From Marinobacterium stanieri (GTDB lineage: Bacteria > Pseudomonadota > Gammaproteobacteria > Pseudomonadales > Balneatricaceae), in contig NZ_FTMN01000003.1 of assembly GCF_900155945.1 (NCBI RefSeq), forward strand, positions 62,001 through 126,000: 64,000 nt of DNA, read 5' to 3'. Positions 33,151-42,496 of the stretch are shown here, in pieces. The notes beneath the pieces were generated by a model that saw only the letters and a program-made list of their open reading frames with translations, did no database searches and was not told the origin of the DNA. Both the position numbers and the translations under genes were made by a program. The first letter of the stretch is position 1. The number at the start of each line of letters is the position of its first letter.

Positions 33151-35625
33151 ATGGATACCGAGACACAACAGAAACAGTCGTCGATAAGCCTGCCGATTGA
33201 GGGAATGAGCTGCGCTTCCTGTGTTGGACGCGTAGAAGCCGCATTGAAGAAGGTTGAGCATGTGGAAGAGGTTGCCGTCAATCTGGCGACCGAGCGTGCC
33301 GATATACGCGGCGATGATCAGCTGGATGCGGGCGCGCTGATCGAAGCGGTTGAGAAGACAGGTTATACCGTGCCAGCGACCACGACCGAGCTATCGGTTG
33401 AGGGCATGAGCTGTGCATCCTGCGTGGGCCGGGTGGAACGTGCCCTGCAAGCGGTACCCGGGGTGGTGGAAGCGAACGTCAACCTGGCCACCGAGCGCGC
33501 CAGTATTCGCAGTAATCTGCCTGCAGAAACTCTGATCGCGGCCGTGGCCGATGCCGGCTACAGCGCCAGTGAAGTGGATCGAACCGGTGCCGAGGCTGAA
33601 GAAGGCGACGACAAGAAAGATGCCGAATTGGCCGGGCTTAAGCGTGATCTGACGATTGCGGCAGTGCTGTCTCTGCCGGTCTTTGTCATCGAAATGGGAT
33701 CCCACGTGATTCCCGGCATGCACGGCCTGATTGCCGATACGATTGGCATGCAGTTGAGCTGGTACATTCAATTTGTACTGGCAACACTGGTGCTGTTCGG
33801 GCCTGGGCGACGCTTCTTCAGCAAGGGCATACCGGCATTGTTGAGGGGCGCACCGGATATGAACTCGCTCGTGGTGCTGGGCACCTCCGCTGCCTGGGGG
33901 TATTCGGTCATTGCGACCTTTTTTGCCGGGCTGCTGCCGGAGGGGACCGCCAACGTCTACTTCGAAGCGGCCGCTGTGATCGTCACCCTGATATTGCTGG
34001 GCCGTTTCTTCGAGGCGCGGGCAAAGGGCCGCACCTCTCAGGCGATCAAGCGCCTGGTGGGGCTGCAGGCTAAAACAGCTCGCGTTATCCGTGATGGCAA
34101 AGCCGTGGAAATAGGGATCGGCGAAGTGCAGCCTGGCGATCTGGTTGAAGTGCGTCCCGGTGAGCGCATCCCGGTGGACGGTGAGGTGACTGACGGCGAT
34201 AGCTATGTCGACGAGTCAATGATCACCGGCGAGCCCGTGCCCGTGGCAAAAGCGACGGGTAGCGAAGTTGTAGGCGGTACCGTCAACCAGAAAGGCGCGC
34301 TGACTTTCAAGGCGACGGCTGTGGGGGGCACAACCGTGCTGGCCCAGATCATTCGCATGGTCGAAGAGGCTCAGGGCTCGAAGTTGCCCATCCAGGGGCT
34401 GGTGGACAAGGTCACCATGTGGTTTGTACCGGCAGTGATGACGGCGGCGCTGCTCACCTTTCTGGTGTGGTTTTTCGCGGGGCCGGAACCGGCCCTGAGT
34501 CTGGCACTGGTGAATGCGGTGGCGGTGCTGATTATCGCCTGTCCTTGCGCCATGGGGCTGGCCACACCGACCTCGATCATGGTGGGTACCGGACGTGGTG
34601 CTGAAATGGGCGTGCTGTTCCGCAAGGGTGAAGCGCTCCAGCTGCTGAAAGACGCCAAAGTCGTCGCGCTCGACAAGACGGGTACGCTGACTGAAGGCAA
34701 GCCAGCACTGACTGACCTGGAAGTGGCCGAGGGCTTTGAGCGCAGCGATGTCTTGGCGAAGATTGCTGCCGTGGAATCCCGCTCGGAGCACCCCATCGGT
34801 CGTGCGATTACCGAGGCGGCTGAGAATGAGGGGCTATCTCTGCCTAAGGTCGAGAGCTTTGAATCCGTGACCGGTTTTGGTGTCAAGGCGCAGGCCGAGG
34901 GCGTGTCAGTGGATATCGGTGCCGACCGCTACATGAAAAAGCTGGGCCTGGATGTGGCGACCTTTGCCGACGTGGCGGAGCGTCTGGGCGATGAGGGTAA
35001 ATCACCGCTTTATGCCGCGATTGACGGCAAGCTGGCGGCGATTGTGGCAGTCGCTGACCCGATCAAGGAATCTACACCTGAGGCGATCAAGGCACTGCAT
35101 GATCTGGGACTGAAGGTGGCGATGATTACCGGCGACAACCGCCGTACTGCAGAAGCCATTGCCAAGCAGCTGGGCATTGATGACGTTGTGTCTGAAGTGC
35201 TTCCGGAAGGCAAGGTGGATGCGGTGAATACGCTCAAATCCCAACATGGCAAGCTGGCTTTTGTCGGTGATGGCATCAACGATGCGCCGGCACTGGCAGC
35301 GGCGGATGTCGGTATGGCCATAGGCACGGGGACTGATGTGGCCATCGAGGCAGCAGATGTAGTGCTCATGTCCGGCAGTCTGGGCGGTATCCCCAGCGCC
35401 ATTGCGCTGTCACAGGAAACCATCCGCAATATCAAGCAGAACCTGTTCTGGGCCTTTGCCTATAACACGGCGTTAATTCCGCTGGCGGCAGGGGCGCTCT
35501 ATCCGGCCTTTGGCCTGCTGTTGTCACCCATTTTTGCTGCTGCGGCGATGGCGCTGTCGTCAGTCTTTGTGCTGACCAATGCGCTCAGGCTACGCCGTTT
35601 CAAGGCGCCGACTCAGGCGGCTTGA
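33151..35625 (+). CDS. copA: Copper-exporting P1B-type ATPase
   Basis: An 824-residue inner membrane pump for Cu(I). Two N-terminal heavy-metal domains carry GMSCASC (Cys21/24 and Cys88/91). Eight hydrophobic segments follow, with the copper channel motif CPC in [12 protein letters not shown], the phosphorylation site [11 protein letters not shown], the HP motif SEHPIGRA and the hinge [14 protein letters not shown] 33151 has AAGGAGG seven bases upstream and excludes about 41 codons of open frame that overlap the promoter. The CueR-type promoter and adjacent cueR show copper induction. Confidence 0.96.
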   Translation: MDTETQQKQSSISLPIEGMSCASCVGRVEAALKKVEHVEEVAVNLATERADIRGDDQLDAGALIEAVEKTGYTVPATTTELSVEGMSCASCVGRVERALQAVPGVVEANVNLATERASIRSNLPAETLIAAVADAGYSASEVDRTGAEAEEGDDKKDAELAGLKRDLTIAAVLSLPVFVIEMGSHVIPGMHGLIADTIGMQLSWYIQFVLATLVLFGPGRRFFSKGIPALLRGAPDMNSLVVLGTSAAWGYSVIATFFAGLLPEGTANVYFEAAAVIVTLILLGRFFEARAKGRTSQAIKRLVGLQAKTARVIRDGKAVEIGIGEVQPGDLVEVRPGERIPVDGEVTDGDSYVDESMITGEPVPVAKATGSEVVGGTVNQKGALTFKATAVGGTTVLAQIIRMVEEAQGSKLPIQGLVDKVTMWFVPAVMTAALLTFLVWFFAGPEPALSLALVNAVAVLIIACPCAMGLATPTSIMVGTGRGAEMGVLFRKGEALQLLKDAKVVALDKTGTLTEGKPALTDLEVAEGFERSDVLAKIAAVESRSEHPIGRAITEAAENEGLSLPKVESFESVTGFGVKAQAEGVSVDIGADRYMKKLGLDVATFADVAERLGDEGKSPLYAAIDGKLAAIVAVADPIKESTPEAIKALHDLGLKVAMITGDNRRTAEAIAKQLGIDDVVSEVLPEGKVDAVNTLKSQHGKLAFVGDGINDAPALAAADVGMAIGTGTDVAIEAADVVLMSGSLGGIPSAIALSQETIRNIKQNLFWAFAYNTALIPLAAGALYPAFGLLLSPIFAAAAMALSSVFVLTNALRLRRFKAPTQAA

Positions 35626-35669
35626 GGCTAAAAGTGGCTGGAAATTGATCGTATACGCAAGGGGGCAAC

Positions 35670-36128
35670 ATGAATATAGGTAAGGCGTCTGAAGCATCCG
35701 GTGTGTCGGCGAAAATGATTCGCTATTACGAATCGATTGAGCTGATTCCCGAGGTATCCCGGACCGCAGCCGGCTATCGGGATTATTCGGACAAGGATGT
35801 ACACCGCCTGCGCTTTATCCGGCGTGCACGGGACCTGGGCTTCTCGGTTGACCAGATGTCCGAGCTGCTGGCGCTTTGGCAGGATCGTGACCGAGCCAGT
35901 GCCGACGTCAAGCGTATCGCTCTAGAGCATGTGGCCGAACTGGAGCGCAAGGCGCAACAGTTGATGGAAATGAGCGAGACACTTTCCCACCTGGCAGGCA
36001 ACTGTCAGGGGGATTCTCGACCCGACTGTCCGATAATCAACGAGCTCTCTGAAGGATGGGGAAGCGAAAAGGGTGATGAAACGGCCGGTTCCGGGTGCGG
36101 CAGCAACAAGGATAAGCCGGAGGACTGA
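35670..36128 (+). CDS. cueR: Copper-responsive MerR family regulator
   Basis: A 152-residue regulator. MNIGKASEASGVSAKMIRYY is the MerR helix-turn-helix start, a dimerisation helix follows, and Cys112 and Cys120 (NCQGDSRPDC) match the Cu(I)-binding pair of E. coli CueR in position. The C-terminal tail is longer than usual and ends in a Gly/Cys-containing stretch (AGSGCGSNKDKPED). It lies 44 bases after copA and should activate both copA and the convergent copZ-type gene through the 19-base-spacer promoters. Confidence 0.95.
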   Translation: MNIGKASEASGVSAKMIRYYESIELIPEVSRTAAGYRDYSDKDVHRLRFIRRARDLGFSVDQMSELLALWQDRDRASADVKRIALEHVAELERKAQQLMEMSETLSHLAGNCQGDSRPDCPIINELSEGWGSEKGDETAGSGCGSNKDKPED

Positions 36129-36182
36129 CGCGTAATAACAGGGAAAGGCGTGACAGGAGCTGAAAAAGCTTGTCAGGAATAC

Positions 36183-36220
36183 AAAAGGCTGTCCCGGGCG
36201 CAGATGCTTGGGACAGCCTT
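36183..36220 (-). terminator. Intrinsic terminator of the copZ-like gene
   Basis: On the minus strand AAGGCTGTCCC (36220-36210) pairs with GGGACAGCCTT (36195-36185), an 11-base perfect stem, followed by TTTT. It may also stop readthrough from cueR. Confidence 0.8.
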
Positions 36221-36247
36221 GGCAGAAGCGGGCCTCAGGTGTGGCCC

Positions 36248-36451
36248 TCAGGCGTTGATTGCCTGGTTCTCGTAGCCGGCTTCTCGAATGGCATCACTGA
36301 TCGCTGCAAACTCGGTTTCGCTTTTGACAGTCACTTCGCCCGTAGCCACATCAGCGGACACCTCGGCTTGAGAGTCCAGTGCCTTGACGGCTTTTTCGAT
36401 AGCAGACACGCAGTGGCCGCAGGACATACCGGTAACCTTGAGATGGTGCAT
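36248..36451 (-). CDS. copZ: CopZ-like copper chaperone
   Basis: A 67-residue single heavy-metal-associated domain. MHHLKVTGMSCGHCVSAIEK carries the metal-binding CxxC (Cys11, Cys14). Proteins of this size shuttle Cu(I) to CopA or CueR in the cytoplasm. It is monocistronic and convergent to cueR, with its own CueR-type promoter upstream (36484-36514). Confidence 0.94.
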   Translation of the reverse strand: MHHLKVTGMSCGHCVSAIEKAVKALDSQAEVSADVATGEVTVKSETEFAAISDAIREAGYENQAINA

Positions 36452-36483
36452 TGTTAACCTCCTTTGGGTGTTGAATGACTAAG

Positions 36484-36514
36484 ACGATAGACCTTCCAAC
36501 GATGGTAAGGTCAA
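36484..36514 (-). promoter_or_regulatory. CueR-type promoter of copZ
   Basis: On the minus strand TTGACC (36514-36509) and TATCGT (36489-36484) have a 19-base spacer holding the dyad ACCTTaCC-N6-GGaAGGT. It closely matches the copA promoter. Confidence 0.9.
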
Positions 36515-36535
36515 GAGGGTTTTAAAAATCTAGAC

Positions 36536-37579
36536 TCAGCAGCGTGCCTGACGCCACTGCGAAGGTGATTGTCCTGTCCAGCGCTTGAAGGCCCGACAAA
36601 ACGCTGCCGCTTCGGCAAATCCGCTCTGTTCAGCGACTTCCTGCACACTCAGATGCTCACTGGCCAGCAGTTTCAGGGCAAAGTCATGACGCAGGTTTTC
36701 CTTGATCTGGCGAATAGAAGTGCCTTCGTGCATCAGCTTGCGGCGCAGGGTGCGCGGGGCGATGGCAAGCAGCTGGCTTATCTCGTCCAGCTCCGGCATC
36801 TGTTCAAGATCATAGCGTTGCAGCAATACGCGAATACGCGTTTGCAGGCTGTTATCGCGCACGGGCCGGTGCAGTACTACCGCAGGGCAATCTCGCAGAA
36901 ACGCCTGTAACTCAACCGCGTTGCGAATAATCGGCAGCTGCAGATAGCGCGGGTGCAGATAAAAGCCTGAACAGGGCTGTTCGTAAATCAGCTCACCCAG
37001 ATACATGGCGCGATACTCGCGTGCGTGGGCCGGTGCAGGGTAACCAAAGACCGTACTGGCAATGGGGATCTGCTGACCCACCAGCCAACTGGCAAAGCGT
37101 TGCCACATCAACATGATGAATTCCTGCAGAAAATGATCAGCATCCTCGCCCTGGTGTCGTAGGTGCAAGCGGAAAAACACCAGAGGGGTCTGGCTGGAAC
37201 CTTCAAGCTCCAGACCAATATCCAGATCATCCGACAGGGCAGAGTACATGCGTGCACTCTGCTTGAGCATCCCGCCGAGTGTATTGGCCCCTTGGGATAA
37301 TTCGGCGGCCAGTGAAAACACACCGCGCTTACAGATATGTGGCGATAGCCCCATAAACTCGTCGTTGGTCGCCCGCCAGGCAGCCTTCACCAGCTCACTG
37401 AGTTGTCGCTCGGTAATCAATTTGTCGGGGCTATCAAGCCAATGACCGGGAATATCCGCTTCTGCCATAAGCCTTTTGGCATCAGTGCCCTGTCGCAAAG
37501 CACCGCCAATACTGGCCCGTATGTAGTGGTTGGCAATATGAGCCTTGTCGGATGAGCGCCGGGTGTCGGGCGGGAGCAT
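36536..37579 (-). CDS. AraC family regulator of the second beta-oxidation operon
   Basis: A 347-residue regulator of the same class as the one at 13738: arabinose-binding-like N-terminal domain and a C-terminal AraC helix-turn-helix (EISQLLAIAPRTLRRKLMHE, VAEQSGFAEAAAFCRAFKRW, TGQSPSQWR). It is divergent from the acyl-CoA dehydrogenase operon starting at 37753, so direct control of that operon is likely. ATG 37579 has AGGTGGA about six bases upstream and follows the family start. The 173-bp intergenic region holds an inverted pair CGGATAG (37601-37607)/CTATCCG (37633-37639). Confidence 0.9.
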   Translation of the reverse strand: MLPPDTRRSSDKAHIANHYIRASIGGALRQGTDAKRLMAEADIPGHWLDSPDKLITERQLSELVKAAWRATNDEFMGLSPHICKRGVFSLAAELSQGANTLGGMLKQSARMYSALSDDLDIGLELEGSSQTPLVFFRLHLRHQGEDADHFLQEFIMLMWQRFASWLVGQQIPIASTVFGYPAPAHAREYRAMYLGELIYEQPCSGFYLHPRYLQLPIIRNAVELQAFLRDCPAVVLHRPVRDNSLQTRIRVLLQRYDLEQMPELDEISQLLAIAPRTLRRKLMHEGTSIRQIKENLRHDFALKLLASEHLSVQEVAEQSGFAEAAAFCRAFKRWTGQSPSQWRQARC

Positions 37580-37752
37580 GGCATTCCACCTGTTTTGAAA
37601 CGGATAGTCAGGAGCAGTGTGCAGGCATTGGCCTATCCGATCAATTAAAAAGACCCCAAGGGTCATTCAAAGGATAAGGCTCAGGCTCTTTAATGATGTA
37701 AAAGGTCAACCGGCCGGTGGCCCCTAAAGTAAAAACAACAAAAGGGCTGAGC

Positions 37753-38931
37753 ATGAATACACAGGCAACGTCTGTTGTTGCCCCAGAGGCGGGCAATGAA
37801 GATAAGGCACTGTTTGAAGAGATGGTGCGTCGCATCCTGCAACAGGAAGTGGCTCCGGATTATGAGGCCTGGGAGGAGGCGCATCAGGTGCCACGTGAAC
37901 TCTGGAACCGATTGGGCGAGGCCGGGCTGCTGGGCGTAGACCTGCCGGAGTCTTTGGGCGGTTCTGAAGCTGGCGTCGAAATCTGCCTGATGATCTGTGA
38001 AGAAATGTCGCGCCAGGGCTTTGGTGGTCTGGCCAGTGGCTACAACATCCACGCCAACATCGTCATGCCCTACATTCTCCACCTTGGCTCTGAGGCCCAG
38101 AAACAGCATTGGCTGCCCCGTATGGCCAGTGGTGAAGTCTTGGGTGCCATCGCCATGACCGAGCCGGGAGCGGGCAGTGATCTTGCCGCCATGCGTACCA
38201 GCGCCGAGAAAGTCGAGGGTGGCTGGAAACTCAATGGTGCCAAGGTATTTATTACCAATGGGCAGTTGGCGGATCTGGTGATTATCTGTGCCAAGACCGA
38301 CCCCAGTGCCGGAGCCCGTGGTGTGTCTCTGTTTCTGGCGGATACCTCGCTGCCCGGTTTTTCCCGTGGCAAGTCGATCCGCAAGATTGGCCAGCACGCC
38401 AGCGATACCGCGGAACTCTTCTTTGACGATCTGATCCTGCCGGATGACGCTTTACTGGGTGAAGCGGGTCAGGGCTTTGTGTATCTGATGCAGGAACTGG
38501 CGCGCGAGCGTTTGGGTGTTGGAGCTCAGGCATTGGGTGCCATCGAGGGTGCTCTGCAGCTAACACTTGAGTATGTGCAGGAACGCCGCGCCTTTGGCCA
38601 GCGTATTGCCGATTTTCAGAACACCCGCTTCAGTCTGGCGCAGGTGCGTGCGGAGCTGGAGATGGGGCGCGCCTATTTCAATCAGTGTCTGCAGCGCTAC
38701 CAGCAGGGCCTGATGAACGGGACCGATGCGGCAACGCTGAAGCTGATGCTGAGTGAGATGCAGTGTCGCTCCATAGACCGTTGTTTGCAGCTGTTCGGTG
38801 GCTACGGTTACACCCTGGAGTATCCGATTTCACGTTTCTATGTGGATGCACGTATCCAAACCATCTATGCCGGTACCTCGGAAATCATGAAAGAGGTGAT
38901 CGCCCGCGACATGCTGGGTCGAGCAGGTTGA
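37753..38931 (+). CDS. Acyl-CoA dehydrogenase, isovaleryl/long-chain type
   Basis: A 392-residue flavoprotein. AIAMTEPGAGSDLAAMRTSA and the region around GQHASDTAELFFDD bind FAD and substrate; RRAFGQRIADFQNTRF and QLFGGYGYTLEYPISRFYVD are conserved C-terminal motifs. The usual YEGT catalytic Glu is replaced (IYAGTSEIM), but a Glu in the G-helix (GAIEGALQLTLEYVQERRAF) aligns with the catalytic base of isovaleryl-CoA and long-chain dehydrogenases. A branched or bulky acyl-CoA substrate is therefore possible. First gene of an operon running to 44909; start at ATG 37753, preceded by AAAGGG. Confidence 0.92.
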   Translation: MNTQATSVVAPEAGNEDKALFEEMVRRILQQEVAPDYEAWEEAHQVPRELWNRLGEAGLLGVDLPESLGGSEAGVEICLMICEEMSRQGFGGLASGYNIHANIVMPYILHLGSEAQKQHWLPRMASGEVLGAIAMTEPGAGSDLAAMRTSAEKVEGGWKLNGAKVFITNGQLADLVIICAKTDPSAGARGVSLFLADTSLPGFSRGKSIRKIGQHASDTAELFFDDLILPDDALLGEAGQGFVYLMQELARERLGVGAQALGAIEGALQLTLEYVQERRAFGQRIADFQNTRFSLAQVRAELEMGRAYFNQCLQRYQQGLMNGTDAATLKLMLSEMQCRSIDRCLQLFGGYGYTLEYPISRFYVDARIQTIYAGTSEIMKEVIARDMLGRAG

Positions 38932-38956
38932 ACCGATAACAATAAAAGGGAAAAAC

Positions 38957-40168
38957 ATGATGAGCGATACAGTCAAACTGCAGGATGTCGTGATTGTTGC
39001 GGGTGCTCGCACTGCGATTGGTGACTTTGGCGGCAGCCTGTCTGCCTACACGCCGGCCGAGCTGGGTACCTTTGCCGCAAAAGCTGCGATAGAACGTGCA
39101 GGCGTAGAAGCCGGTGAGATTGATCACTCGGTGTTTGGTCACATCATTACCACCAGTCCACAGGATGTCTATCTGTCACGTCATATAGCGCTGAATGCGG
39201 GTCTGCCGGATAGCTCGGCAGCACTGAATGTAAACCGCCTGTGTGGCTCTTCGGTACAGTCACTGATCTCAACCGCTCAACTGATCCAGTCTGGTGCCAG
39301 CACGATTGCACTGGCGGGTGGTGCCGAGAGCATGAGCCGTGGCGCCTACCTGCTGCCGAGCATGCGAAACGGTCAGCGAATGGGTGATGCCAAGGCACTG
39401 GATATGACACTGGGAATCCTCAGTGATCCATTCGACAGTGGGCATATGGGTGTAACGGCAGAGAATATCGCCGAGCAATATGGCTACACCCGTGATGAAA
39501 TTGATCAGTACGCCTGTGACAGTCACCACAAGGCCGCCGCCGCTATTGCAGCAGGGCATTTCAAATCGCAGATCGTGCCGGTACCTGTGCGCAAGGGCAA
39601 GGAAACCCTCATGTTTGCAGAAGATGAGCATGTGCGCGGTGATGTTAACCTGGAAAGCCTGCAGAAACTGCGACCTGCGTTCAAGAAAGATGGCCTGGTA
39701 ACAGCCGGTAATGCCTCGGGCATTAACGATGGTGCGGCTGCCATGGTGATGACCTCCATGCAGGTTGCGCAGGCGCGTGGACTCATGCCGACAGCACGTA
39801 TTCTGGGATACGGGTTCGCAGGCGTCGAACCCCACTTGATGGGCCTGGGGCCGATTCCGGCGGTGAAAAAGGCGCTGCAGGCGAGCGGCCTGCGTATGTC
39901 CGATATCGATATTATCGAATCCAACGAAGCCTTTGCCTCACAGGCCATGGCTGTGTCCCAGACACTGGAATTTGATCCTGCCATTGTGAACGTGAACGGC
40001 GGTGCCGTGGCGCTGGGGCACCCGGTGGGTGCCACCGGTAGCCTGATTACGCTTAAGGCACTGTATGAACTGGAACGCCAGAATAAACGCCGTGCACTGG
40101 TGACCATGTGTATCGGTGGTGGCCAGGGTATTGCCCTGATTCTGGAGCGTCTGGGAGGTGCAGCATGA
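38957..40168 (+). CDS. Acetyl-CoA C-acyltransferase (thiolase)
   Basis: A 403-residue thiolase of the PhaA/BktB-like class. Cys96 in [13 protein letters not shown] is the nucleophile; NGGAVALGHPVGATGS and TMCIGGGQG complete the active site. It cleaves the 3-ketoacyl-CoA made by the upstream enzymes or condenses acetyl-CoA. It lies 25 bases after the dehydrogenase and its stop overlaps the next start (ATGA). Confidence 0.94.
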   Translation: MMSDTVKLQDVVIVAGARTAIGDFGGSLSAYTPAELGTFAAKAAIERAGVEAGEIDHSVFGHIITTSPQDVYLSRHIALNAGLPDSSAALNVNRLCGSSVQSLISTAQLIQSGASTIALAGGAESMSRGAYLLPSMRNGQRMGDAKALDMTLGILSDPFDSGHMGVTAENIAEQYGYTRDEIDQYACDSHHKAAAAIAAGHFKSQIVPVPVRKGKETLMFAEDEHVRGDVNLESLQKLRPAFKKDGLVTAGNASGINDGAAAMVMTSMQVAQARGLMPTARILGYGFAGVEPHLMGLGPIPAVKKALQASGLRMSDIDIIESNEAFASQAMAVSQTLEFDPAIVNVNGGAVALGHPVGATGSLITLKALYELERQNKRRALVTMCIGGGQGIALILERLGGAA

Positions 40169-42459
40169 GCAGTGCTCAGGGAATCAAACCGATTCAAACA
40201 GTCGCGGTGATCGGCGCAGGTGTTATGGGTGCCGGGATTGCCGCCCAAGCGGCGAATGGTGGTGCACGCGTAATCCTGCTGGATATACCGGCCGCGGATA
40301 CCTCGCCGGGTGATACAGCCGAAGCACGCAATGCCATTGCTGCGGGTGCCCGCGAGCGCATGCTGAAAGCGGGCTCCAGAGGCGCCTTGATGGATGTGTC
40401 CGTGGCTGAACGCATTCAGGTCGGCAACATTGATGATGATCTGGATATGCTGGCCGAGGCGGACTGGATCATCGAAGTGGTAGTGGAACGTCTGGATATC
40501 AAGCAGGACCTCTACCGCCGCATCGAACAGGTACGTGCAGCGGATGCAGTGGTGTCCTCGAACACGTCGACCATCCCGCTGGAAACCCTCATGGAGGGCA
40601 TGCCTGCGACCCTGCGTGAACACTTTGTGGTAACGCACTTCTTCAATCCGCCACGCCATATGCGCTTGCTGGAACTGGTCAGTTCGGATGAAACACGCCC
40701 TGAAGTCGCTGAGCGCGTAGATGCCTTTATTGACCATTGCATGGGCAAGACCGTGATTCGCTGCAATGACCGCCCCGGGTTTATTGCCAACCGGTTGGGT
40801 GTTTACTGGATGCAGGTCGCGCTTCAGGAGGCGATCACGCTGGATTTGAGTGTGGAAGATGCCGATGCCGTGATGCAGGTGTGTGGTTTTCCCAAAACGG
40901 GTATTTTCGGGCTTTGGGATCTGGTCGGCATTGACCTGATGCCTGAAGTGACCGCCAGTCTTAGCCGGCTTCTGCCAGAAACAGACTCCTTCCAGGCGTA
41001 CGCATCACCGGTGTCGGTCATTAACGGCATGGTCAAAAACAGCTGGTTTGGTCGCAAGGGACGGGTACTGCAGGGGTTCTACCGTCAGCGTCTGGATGAC
41101 GAGGGTCACAAGATAAGAGAGGTGCTGGACCTGGACAGGCTCAGTTACCGGGCCCCTCAGGCCTCCCAACTGGCATCGGCCCAACTGAAACCGGGGCAGC
41201 TGGGTGAGCTTATGCAGGTGGATGACAAGGGCGGCCGCTATGCACGGCAGGTGCTGATAAAAGTGTTGGACTACGCTTCACGGCTGGTACCTGATGTGGC
41301 GGCTGAAATCAGCGCAGTCGATGCGGCCATGCGTTTGGGCTACAACTGGCGCTATGGCCCCTTTGAGTTGATGGATCGCATTGGCATGCCAGCGCTTGAG
41401 AAGCAGATGCATGTCAGCGAGGCCGGGCTGAGTCCGTTCATGCAACAGGCTGCAGGGCGTCACTGCTATCAGGAAGGTCAGCAGCTCGATGAACAGGGAG
41501 TCTACCAACCCCATCAGCCGGCAGCAGGCATCATTGAGTGGCACAAGGTCTGCCAGCAAGCGCCGGTACGCACCTTTGCACAAAGCGTACTGCATGAGCT
41601 GGATGAAGACACCTGGTGCCTCGCATTTACCAGCCGCGTAAACGCTCTGAGTAACCAGCTGCTGGATGAGATTGAGACAGCCCTGGCCGCTGCGATCTCA
41701 AGGAATAAAGCGCTCATTTTCTACAGCGACAGCGGTATTTTTGCTGCCGGTGCCGATCTGAAGGAGTTCCTGCAGCTTTCAGAGCAAGAGACTGGGCTGG
41801 ATACCTACATGCGCCGTGGACAACAGCTGTTTGCCGCCATTCGTAACGCCGATATTCCGGTAGTTGCTGCCGTGGCTGGCAAGGCATTGGGCGGCGGTGT
41901 GGAACTGATGTTCCATTGCCATGGTGTGCAGATTCATGCCGAGTCGTCACTGGGGCTGGTTGAGTCCAGCGTGGGTATCGTGCCGGGCTGGTGTGGCTGC
42001 AAGGAACTGCTGGCACGCACTCAGGAGCGTTTTGGCAGTGACGTTGCTGTCGAGAAAACCTTCGCTTTAATCGCCAATGCCCAGATAACAGGTTCAGCCA
42101 TTGAAGCCCGCGAACGGGGTTTTCTGCGCGAAACTGATGGCATCAGCATGAACCGGGACCGCGTGCTTTCGGATGCGGTTACCCTGGCCCGTCGCTTACG
42201 CAGCGTCGATGACCGCACCCGCTTTAACAGCCTGCCTGCGCTGAGCGCGGGCTCACCGCAGTTGAATGGCGAAGAAAACAGCTATCAATATGAGCTGGAA
42301 GAGCAACTTCTGCAGCTACTGAATGCAGCCGTTACACCCGGATGGTATGACACCTTCGGTGACCTGGAGCGCGAGTGCAATCTGCTATTGCTGCAAAACC
42401 CCGCATCACGACAGCGAATGGAGCATCTGCTGGCGACCGGCAAGGTGTTGAACAACTGA
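40165..42459 (+). CDS. 3-hydroxyacyl-CoA dehydrogenase/enoyl-CoA hydratase fusion (FadN-like order)
   Basis: A 764-residue protein in which the dehydrogenase part comes first, the reverse of FadB. VAVIGAGVMGAGIAAQAANG (about 12-31) is the NAD-binding loop; SNTSTIPLETLMEGMP and HFFNPPRHMRLLELV contain the catalytic Ser/His region; a second dehydrogenase helical unit spans about 390-440. From about 490 a crotonase domain follows, with SGIFAAGADLKEFLQL and KALGGGVELMFHCHG oxyanion-hole turns. This order resembles Bacillus FadN. It would hydrate and oxidise the enoyl-CoA. GGGAGGT precedes ATG 40165, which overlaps the thiolase stop. Confidence 0.92.
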   Translation: MSSAQGIKPIQTVAVIGAGVMGAGIAAQAANGGARVILLDIPAADTSPGDTAEARNAIAAGARERMLKAGSRGALMDVSVAERIQVGNIDDDLDMLAEADWIIEVVVERLDIKQDLYRRIEQVRAADAVVSSNTSTIPLETLMEGMPATLREHFVVTHFFNPPRHMRLLELVSSDETRPEVAERVDAFIDHCMGKTVIRCNDRPGFIANRLGVYWMQVALQEAITLDLSVEDADAVMQVCGFPKTGIFGLWDLVGIDLMPEVTASLSRLLPETDSFQAYASPVSVINGMVKNSWFGRKGRVLQGFYRQRLDDEGHKIREVLDLDRLSYRAPQASQLASAQLKPGQLGELMQVDDKGGRYARQVLIKVLDYASRLVPDVAAEISAVDAAMRLGYNWRYGPFELMDRIGMPALEKQMHVSEAGLSPFMQQAAGRHCYQEGQQLDEQGVYQPHQPAAGIIEWHKVCQQAPVRTFAQSVLHELDEDTWCLAFTSRVNALSNQLLDEIETALAAAISRNKALIFYSDSGIFAAGADLKEFLQLSEQETGLDTYMRRGQQLFAAIRNADIPVVAAVAGKALGGGVELMFHCHGVQIHAESSLGLVESSVGIVPGWCGCKELLARTQERFGSDVAVEKTFALIANAQITGSAIEARERGFLRETDGISMNRDRVLSDAVTLARRLRSVDDRTRFNSLPALSAGSPQLNGEENSYQYELEEQLLQLLNAAVTPGWYDTFGDLERECNLLLLQNPASRQRMEHLLATGKVLNN

Positions 42460-42496
42460 GCTAGGCAACACAAAACAATAAAAACCGAGGTGTAGT

